NCBI RefSeq assembly: GCF_003400205.1
Contig: NZ_QUQV01000003.1
Coordinates: 186,001-250,000, forward strand
Direction: 5' to 3'
Source of the DNA: Bacillus sp. HNG
GTDB taxonomy: Bacteria > Bacillota > Bacilli > Bacillales > Bacillaceae_L
DNA length: 64,000 nucleotides
In this document: piece by piece, positions 58,702 through 64,000 of the stretch
Numbering within the stretch: the stretch's first letter is position 1
Layout of the letters: the number at the start of each line of letters is the position of its first letter
Program-made: the position numbers and the translations under genes
The notes under the pieces: generated by a model
What the model saw: the letters and a program-made list of their open reading frames with translations, nothing else
The model's database searches: none
What the model was told of the DNA's origin: nothing

Positions 58702-61116
58702 TTATGAACGCAATGTTGCATTGAATTTTTCAGCAACAGCTTTTAGTACTTTATCATGTGCTTTTGTTACTTCTTCTTCAGTTAACGTACGTTCTGGATC
58801 AAAATACTTGATTGAATAGGCAACTGATTTTTTACCAGGCTCCATACGCTCTCCTTCATAAAGGTCAAAGATTGTAACATCGCGAAGTAACTTACCACCC
58901 GCTTCAATAATGACCTGCTTCATGTCACCCGCAGCCACTGATTGATCGACAACAAGTGCAATATCACGAGTCATAGACGGGAATCGTGGAATTGGTCGAT
59001 AAAGAATTTCTTCAACATCCGCTTCTAGAACATCCTTTAATGATAATTCAACCACATACGTTGGCGTTAAATCTAAGTCTTTTTGGACATTTGGATGAAC
59101 TTGGCCAACAAACCCAATTTCTTTGTTATCTAATAACACGGTAGCTGTTCGTCCAGGATGCATCCCTTCAACTCTTGCTTGTAGGAATGAAGTTCTGTTT
59201 TCAAGACCTAGCTTTTCAAAAAGCCCTTCTAAAATTCCTTTCACTACATAGAAATCTACCGCTTTTTTCTCACCTTGCCATGTTGGTGATAACCATGAGC
59301 CAGTCAGAGCAATAGCTAAGTGTTCCTTTTCATCTGGCAGTTCTTGATTCGGTCTCGCAATGAATACAGAGCCAGTTTCGTAAGTCGCCACGCTATCAAT
59401 TTGACGAGCTAGATTATGTGAAACAACCTCTAATAAATGTGGAAGAAGGCTTAACCTTAAAAGAGCACGTTCTTCACTCATTGGCATGGCTAAACGAATT
59501 GGTTCACTTATTTCTAATGCATATTTTTTTGCTTTTTCAGCACTTGTAAGTGAATATGTGGTGCTTTGGTATAATCCAACACCCTCTAAATATCTTCTAA
59601 CTAAACGGCGCTTTGCTTGATATTCCGTTAATCTACCAGGATTTGATTCACCAACTGGAAGAGTTGTTGGCAATTCATCATATCCGAATAGTCGTGCTAC
59701 TTCTTCAATTAGATCCTCTTCAATTGTAATGTCAGGTCTGCGAGTAGGAACAGTAACATGGAAAATCTCGTTATCAACACTATATGAGAATTTTAGGTTT
59801 GTGAAAATTTCCTCTACTTTTTCTTTTGAAATAGCAGTACCTAACACTTTGTTGATTCTATCAAGTGATACAGATACATTGACTGGCTGAATATCAAGAG
59901 TATCAACAGCCACAACACCGTCAAGAACTTCACCACCAGCAAGCTCTACCATAAGTTCAGCTGCACGGTCCGCTGCTTCTCGTGTACGGTTTGGATCAAT
60001 CCCCTTCTCAAAGCGTGAACTAGCTTCACTACGTAAACCGTGATCTTTAGATGACTTACGGATTGTACTTCCAGTAAAAAATGCAGACTCGATTAAAACG
60101 GTTGTTGTATCATTTTTAACTTCAGAATTCGCTCCACCCATTACACCTGCAAGTGCTACTGGAACAGTTCCATTGGTAATCACAAGGTGTTCATCAGTTA
60201 ATGTACGCTCTGTATCATCTAAGGTCGTAATTTTTTCTCCATTTTTCGCACGTCTAACGAGAATTTCTTTAGAACCTAGTCGGTCATAATCAAACGCATG
60301 TAATGGTTGACCATATTCTAATAAAATATAATTTGTAATGTCGACTACATTATTATGTGGACGAATTCCTTCAGCCATCAGGCGTGTTTGAAGCCATAAT
60401 GGTGATGGACCAATTTTTACATTCTTTACTACACGCGCTACATATAATGGATTATCTTCCTTCGCTTCAACTGAAATCGAAATGTAATCCTCCGCTTTTT
60501 CCGATGTAGTAGTCACATTGGGTTGTGGTAGTTTTACGTCTTTTCCTAAAATAGCCGCAACCTCATATGCAACCCCCATCATGCTCATAGCATCAGCACG
60601 ATTTGGTGTTAGTCCTAGCTCAAGAACCTTATCATCAAGATTTAATTGAGTAATTGCGTCTGTTCCTGGCTCTACCTCATGTGGGAATACAAAAATTCCT
60701 TCAGCATATTCCTTTGAAACAAATTTTGATTCAAAACCAAGCTCTTGAAGTGAACAAATCATTCCATTTGATTCTTCACCACGAAGCTTTGCCTTTTTGA
60801 TTTTAAAATTGCCCGGTAAAACAGCCCCTACCTTTGCGACTACGACCTTTTGACCTTTGGCAACGTTTGGTGCTCCACAAATAATTTGAACAGGCTCACC
60901 TTCACCAACATCAACGAGACATTTATTTAATTTGTCAGCATTGGGATGTTGTTCACATTCTAATACATGACCAACCACAATCCCACTAATGCCTTCGCCT
61001 AAATGATCGACACCTTCAACTTCAATTCCACTTCTCGTAATTTTTTCTGCTAATTCTTCTGCCGTTACTCCTGATAAATCAACGTATTCCTGCAACCATT
61101 TATATGAAACAAACAT
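58702..61116 (-). CDS. pheT: phenylalanyl-tRNA synthetase beta subunit
   Basis: The large subunit of the tetramer; it binds tRNA and carries editing. The 804-residue protein has an EMAP/tRNA-binding domain near 45-150 ([20 protein letters not shown]), the B3/B4 editing region near 210-390, the B5 domain near 410-475, and a C-terminal ferredoxin-like anticodon-binding domain near 712-804 ([19 protein letters not shown]). It starts 15 nt after pheS. Confidence 0.98.
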   Translation of the reverse strand: MFVSYKWLQEYVDLSGVTAEELAEKITRSGIEVEGVDHLGEGISGIVVGHVLECEQHPNADKLNKCLVDVGEGEPVQIICGAPNVAKGQKVVVAKVGAVLPGNFKIKKAKLRGEESNGMICSLQELGFESKFVSKEYAEGIFVFPHEVEPGTDAITQLNLDDKVLELGLTPNRADAMSMMGVAYEVAAILGKDVKLPQPNVTTTSEKAEDYISISVEAKEDNPLYVARVVKNVKIGPSPLWLQTRLMAEGIRPHNNVVDITNYILLEYGQPLHAFDYDRLGSKEILVRRAKNGEKITTLDDTERTLTDEHLVITNGTVPVALAGVMGGANSEVKNDTTTVLIESAFFTGSTIRKSSKDHGLRSEASSRFEKGIDPNRTREAADRAAELMVELAGGEVLDGVVAVDTLDIQPVNVSVSLDRINKVLGTAISKEKVEEIFTNLKFSYSVDNEIFHVTVPTRRPDITIEEDLIEEVARLFGYDELPTTLPVGESNPGRLTEYQAKRRLVRRYLEGVGLYQSTTYSLTSAEKAKKYALEISEPIRLAMPMSEERALLRLSLLPHLLEVVSHNLARQIDSVATYETGSVFIARPNQELPDEKEHLAIALTGSWLSPTWQGEKKAVDFYVVKGILEGLFEKLGLENRTSFLQARVEGMHPGRTATVLLDNKEIGFVGQVHPNVQKDLDLTPTYVVELSLKDVLEADVEEILYRPIPRFPSMTRDIALVVDQSVAAGDMKQVIIEAGGKLLRDVTIFDLYEGERMEPGKKSVAYSIKYFDPERTLTEEEVTKAHDKVLKAVAEKFNATLRS

Positions 61117-61131
61117 TCTCTTTCTCCCTCC

Positions 61132-62166
61132 TTAAGCCCGATTGAATTGTTTGATGAAACGATTATCATTTGTGTATAAATGACGAATATCATCAATACC
61201 ATATTTCAACATTGCAATACGTTCTGGGCCCATACCGAACGCAAATCCAGTATATTTCTTTGAATCAAATCCTGACATTTCAAGGACATTTGGATGAACC
61301 ATACCAGCACCTAAAATTTCAATCCATCCTGTCTTCTTACATACATTACATCCATCCCCGCCACACTTAAAGCATGAGATATCCATTTCTACTGAAGGCT
61401 CAGTGAATGGGAAAAAGCTTGGGCGTAGACGAATTTCACGGTCCTCACCAAACATCTTTTTCGCAAAAGTATTAAGAGTTCCTTTAAGATCACTCATACG
61501 AATGTTCTCATCGACAACCAATCCTTCGATTTGTGTAAATTGATGAGAGTGGGTCGCATCATCATTATCACGGCGGTATACTTTACCTGGACAGATGATT
61601 TTTACAGGTCCTTTTCCTTCATGCTTTTCCATTGTTCTGGCTTGAACAGGAGATGTTTGGGTACGAAGGAGAATATCCTCCGTGATATAAAATGAATCCT
61701 GCATATCTCTTGCTGGGTGGTCTTTCGGTAAATTCAAAGCTTCAAAATTGTAATAATCCTTTTCAACTTCAGGTCCCTCGGCAATGGAATAACCCATCCC
61801 TAGGAATAAATCTTCAATTTCTTCAATAACCTTAGTAAGTGGGTGAGGTCCTCCTACTTTAATCGGTCTTCCCGGAAGTGTAACATCAATTGTTTCAGAA
61901 GCTAATTTTCTTTCGACTTCTTCTTTTTCAAGTAGTTCTTGTTTTTCAGTTAGTTTTTCAGTGATTTGCTCTCTGACTTCATTAACAAGTGCTCCCATTT
62001 TTGGACGTTCTTCAGCAGAAAGCTTACCCATCCCTCTTAGTACTTCCGTAATCGGTCCTTTTTTACCTAAATACGCCACACGAATATCATTTAATTCTTT
62101 GAGATTCGTTGCAGCCTCTACTTTTGCAAGAGCTTCTTCTTTCAGCTCAAATAATTTTTCTTGCAT
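61132..62166 (-). CDS. pheS: phenylalanyl-tRNA synthetase alpha subunit
   Basis: Catalytic class II subunit. The 344-residue protein has an N-terminal coiled coil (about 1-85), motif 2 region [21 protein letters not shown] near 203-223, [15 protein letters not shown] near 258-272 and motif 3 [18 protein letters not shown] near 312-329. The ATG at 62166 lies 8 nt after AGGAGG; a frame to 62199 would start in a repeat. A phenylalanine T-box precedes it, with a family A repeat between. Confidence 0.98.
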   Translation of the reverse strand: MQEKLFELKEEALAKVEAATNLKELNDIRVAYLGKKGPITEVLRGMGKLSAEERPKMGALVNEVREQITEKLTEKQELLEKEEVERKLASETIDVTLPGRPIKVGGPHPLTKVIEEIEDLFLGMGYSIAEGPEVEKDYYNFEALNLPKDHPARDMQDSFYITEDILLRTQTSPVQARTMEKHEGKGPVKIICPGKVYRRDNDDATHSHQFTQIEGLVVDENIRMSDLKGTLNTFAKKMFGEDREIRLRPSFFPFTEPSVEMDISCFKCGGDGCNVCKKTGWIEILGAGMVHPNVLEMSGFDSKKYTGFAFGMGPERIAMLKYGIDDIRHLYTNDNRFIKQFNRA

Positions 62167-62187
62167 TGTTTTTTCCTCCTTTTTCTT

Positions 62188-62310
62188 AGAAAAGCGCAAG
62201 GCGACCGTTCATCGGCGACAAGCTCAAGACAAGCACTGGCAGAAGGCGCTTTTTGCCTTCCGAAGTGATTGACTTGTGATCTCGAGCCGATGGCGCCTGG
62301 AGCTAGACAA
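62188..62310. repeat. dispersed structured repeat, family A copy 3, in the pheS leader
   Basis: A full-length family A element, close to 6821-6946, lying between the T-box terminator and the pheS Shine-Dalgarno, so it must be transcribed whenever the T-box reads through. Confidence 0.82.
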
Positions 62311-62320
62311 TAAGACAAAA

Positions 62321-62572
62321 TAAAAAACCTCAATCCCAAAAAAGGGACGAGGTTTAGATTCGCGGTACCACCCTTGTTAACAACTACAAAAAAAGTAATT
62401 GCTCACTTCATTTCGATAACGGCCAAATGCCGGTACACCTTTACGCCAATTGTTCAGACGGTCCAAGTGCCAACTCCAGAGGTGAATTCACTTTCTTCTT
62501 CTATAAAAATGCTTGCAGTCACGGCATTTTCTCCCTGAATAGTGAGTGGAAAGTTACTCTTCTCTTTCACAG
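62321..62572 (-). promoter_or_regulatory. T-box riboswitch, phenylalanine (UUC specifier), for pheST
   Basis: The T-box core AAGGGTGGTACCGCG is at 62361-62375 on the minus strand. The specifier loop GAATTCACC (62481-62489) exposes TTC, a phenylalanine codon. The terminator arms AACCTC-GTCCC and GGGATT-GAGGTT (62327-62353) are followed by TTTTATTTT. Uncharged tRNA-Phe should allow pheS transcription. Confidence 0.94.
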
Positions 62573-62585
62573 TTTTTTCAATATG

Positions 62586-62732
62586 ATGTTTAAAAAGTCA
62601 CCAAATGATAAGCTTCGAATCTCGTCGTCACTCGGCCTTTCCGGTCCTCACGTATTCATACCATACGCTCAGGTCCTCAAGCCGCGAGTTCCTTGACCTT
62701 CTCGCTTCTGATTCGTCGACTTTTAAATCACA
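62586..62732. repeat. dispersed repeat, family C copy 3, between pheS promoter and T-box
   Basis: A roughly 147-bp element with TGTTTAAAAAGTC and GACTTTTAAATCACA ends and a central CGGTCCTCACGTATTCATACCA-type block like the other family C copies, but more diverged. It lies between the pheS promoter and the T-box. Confidence 0.6.
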
Positions 62733-62758
62733 GATAATATGTAAAGCATATAAATTAT

Positions 62759-62787
62759 ATTATACGTATCTTCGAGGTGCAAATCAA
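62759..62787 (-). promoter_or_regulatory. sigma-A promoter of pheST
   Basis: On the minus strand TTGATT (62782-62787), 17 nt and TATAAT (62759-62764), just after the end of the YwaF-like gene. The leader would then be close to 590 nt, running through a family C repeat, the T-box and a family A repeat. Confidence 0.65.
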
Positions 62788-62794
62788 ACCCATT

Positions 62795-63433
62795 TTAATT
62801 CTTTTTTCGTATAAATGGGAGATAGAGTATAAAAAACATAATCAGTGCGACAAATTCTAAAGATAAGATATACCAAGGGTAAGGACCGAGAAAATCAATT
62901 AAACTTGGGTTTATTGGTTTTCGGGCAAGAAACATATAGTTACCACCAGTTGCTTTGTTGACAAAAAAGACAATGATTGCAATGACATTCAAAGCAGCAA
63001 ATGCCTTCCAAACTGATTTGATAGTAGGTCTAATATCCTCATACCAAAGCATGTACAGGCTTGCTAGAATTATTGCGATGTGAGCTAAGAAAAAGTGAAA
63101 ATAACGATAATGTGGAAAGTCATAGACGAGTTCCGGTGTAAGCATAGCCTGTAGGGCACCACCTATGCCTAAGAAATAGGTTATTTCAAATAATAGGTGG
63201 CTCTTAGTCAGTAACATGATAATACTCAAAAAAAGTGAAATGGAACATAGCTGGAATGGTAGAGAATCGATTGGATCCCACACTCCCGTATATACATACC
63301 AAACATAAAGAGACAGCTCACTAATTAATAAAAATAGTGCCAATGTATATCGAATGACTGATTTTCCTTTTGTAAGTCTGGTTCTAAAAAGAAATAACAG
63401 AACACCCGAGACTAAAAGCAAGCCCATCATCAC
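62795..63433 (-). CDS. YwaF-like membrane protein (TIGR02206 family), start uncertain
   Basis: A membrane protein with about seven hydrophobic segments, similar to the TIGR02206/YwaF family. Visible motifs are PFQLCSISLFLS near 59-70 and the YFHFFLAHI region near 113. The first ordinary start is a GTG at 63433, but the same frame is open upstream to 63514, encoding FFGGSIVGEPFHWLSFSHVV, a family-like N-terminus. A GGGGGGAG Shine-Dalgarno at about 63504-63511 is followed only by AAA, ATA and ATC codons. The real start may be ATA or ATC at 63494-63499. Function is unknown. Confidence 0.75.
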   Translation of the reverse strand: MMMGLLLVSGVLLFLFRTRLTKGKSVIRYTLALFLLISELSLYVWYVYTGVWDPIDSLPFQLCSISLFLSIIMLLTKSHLLFEITYFLGIGGALQAMLTPELVYDFPHYRYFHFFLAHIAIILASLYMLWYEDIRPTIKSVWKAFAALNVIAIIVFFVNKATGGNYMFLARKPINPSLIDFLGPYPWYILSLEFVALIMFFILYLPFIRKKN

Positions 63434-63514
63434 GACATGTGAAAAAGATAACCAATGGAACGGTTCACCTACAATTGAGCCCCCGAAAAAGTCGATTATT
63501 TTACTCCCCCCTGT

Positions 63515-64000
63515 TTACCGCAAATGATAAAGTAAAATCCCCGCTGCTACTGCAACATTTAAAGACTCGCTTTTTCCGAAGATTGGAATATAGAGATTTT
63601 GATCTGTTTTCTCTAGTAATGCTGGCTGTACTCCATTCCCTTCATTTCCGACTATTAATGCAAAAGAATCTACGACAGGTGCTTGTTTATAGTCGACAGC
63701 GTTCTTTAAAGATGTTCCATAGACTTTAATACCATTTTGTTTTAGCCCATCAATCGTATTAAGTAAATTTTCCTTCACAATAGGTATATGAAAAATCGAG
63801 CCCTGTGTAGAACGAACTACTTTTGAATTATAGACATCAACGCTCCCCTCACCAATAATCACTGCGTCGATTCCTGCAGCATCTGCAGTTCGAATCATTG
63901 TGCCTAGATTACCAGGATCCTGAACGGCATCTACTAATAGCAACCTTGAGAACTGCCCATCTTCTTTTACAGAATATTGGTCACAAATGGCAGCTACTCC
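63515..64000 (-). CDS. ysgA: SPOUT RNA methyltransferase (TrmH/SpoU family, YsgA-like), C-terminal part
   Basis: A frame of 161 codons runs in from the right edge, so the N-terminus is missing. It shows the SPOUT motifs VDAVQDPGNLGTMIRTADAAG (motif 1), ALIVGNEGNGVQPALLEK (motif 2) and IPIFGKSESLNVAVAAGILLYHLR (motif 3) that bind S-adenosyl-methionine in the trefoil knot. These enzymes usually methylate 2'-O of rRNA or tRNA ribose; the exact site is not determined. The place upstream of pheST matches B. subtilis ysgA. Its TAA stop is in frame with the next gene. Confidence 0.93.
   Translation of the reverse strand, partial: GVAAICDQYSVKEDGQFSRLLLVDAVQDPGNLGTMIRTADAAGIDAVIIGEGSVDVYNSKVVRSTQGSIFHIPIVKENLLNTIDGLKQNGIKVYGTSLKNAVDYKQAPVVDSFALIVGNEGNGVQPALLEKTDQNLYIPIFGKSESLNVAVAAGILLYHLR

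Overview
The window is a low-GC Bacillaceae chromosome segment. Gene content and order closely follow the Bacillus subtilis spoVID-hemL ... pheS-ysgA region. SpoVID, LonB, GerE and GerM mark an endospore former; the succinate dehydrogenase, Etf and fatty-acid genes fit an aerobic heterotroph. Almost every gene lies on the minus strand; plus-strand exceptions are ysxD, a NERD-domain gene, yslB and rnhC. The genus cannot be fixed from this sequence alone.

Layout, left to right. (1) 1-6.7 kb: 5' end of spoVID, then the tetrapyrrole operon hemA-hemX-hemC-hemD-hemB-hemL. (2) 7-10.3 kb: ysxD and a polar amino-acid ABC transporter that interrupts the usual order. (3) 10.4-19.6 kb: proteostasis block with engB, lonA, lonB, clpX, tig and ysoA. 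(4) 19.7-28.7 kb: branched-chain amino-acid operon ilvB-ilvH-ilvC-leuA-leuB-leuC-leuD behind a leucine T-box. (5) 29.1-30.2 kb: an accessory island with a PD-(D/E)XK homing-endonuclease-like gene and a tRNA-Arg(UCU) gene split by a 286-nt group I intron. (6) 30.2-37.5 kb: ysnB, rdgB, rph, gerM, a NERD gene, a 53-bp tandem repeat array, racE, ysmB, gerE and ysmA. (7) 37.6-45.7 kb: sdhCAB, yslB, lysC with a lysine riboswitch, uvrC and trxA. (8) 46-51.6 kb: etfA, etfB, fadB, fadR and lcfA, with an exact FadR operator. (9) 51.6-58.6 kb: a tiny membrane peptide, yshE, mutS2, polX, cvpA, zapA and rnhC. (10) 58.7-64 kb: pheST behind a phenylalanine T-box, a YwaF-like membrane protein and the 3' part of a SPOUT methyltransferase gene.

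Four families of dispersed, structured repeats (called A-D here) fill many intergenic gaps. Several sit inside transcribed leaders or operons, and two create spurious upstream extensions of real genes (zapA and etfB). Many annotated starts were therefore moved to a codon with a proper Shine-Dalgarno sequence, including TTG or GTG starts for zapA, rdgB, rph, fadR, gerE, racE, rnhC, leuA, yslB and the transporter lipoprotein.

The most notable system is the interrupted tRNA-Arg(UCU). Its splice sites are fixed by a six-nucleotide internal guide that pairs with the ligated anticodon loop, and the core helices P2, P3, P4, P7 and P8 can be drawn by eye. The endonuclease-like gene lies outside the intron, about 180 nt past the 3' exon. 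Next in interest are the palindromic tandem array beside the NERD gene and a YwaF-like gene whose reading frame has no ordinary start codon.
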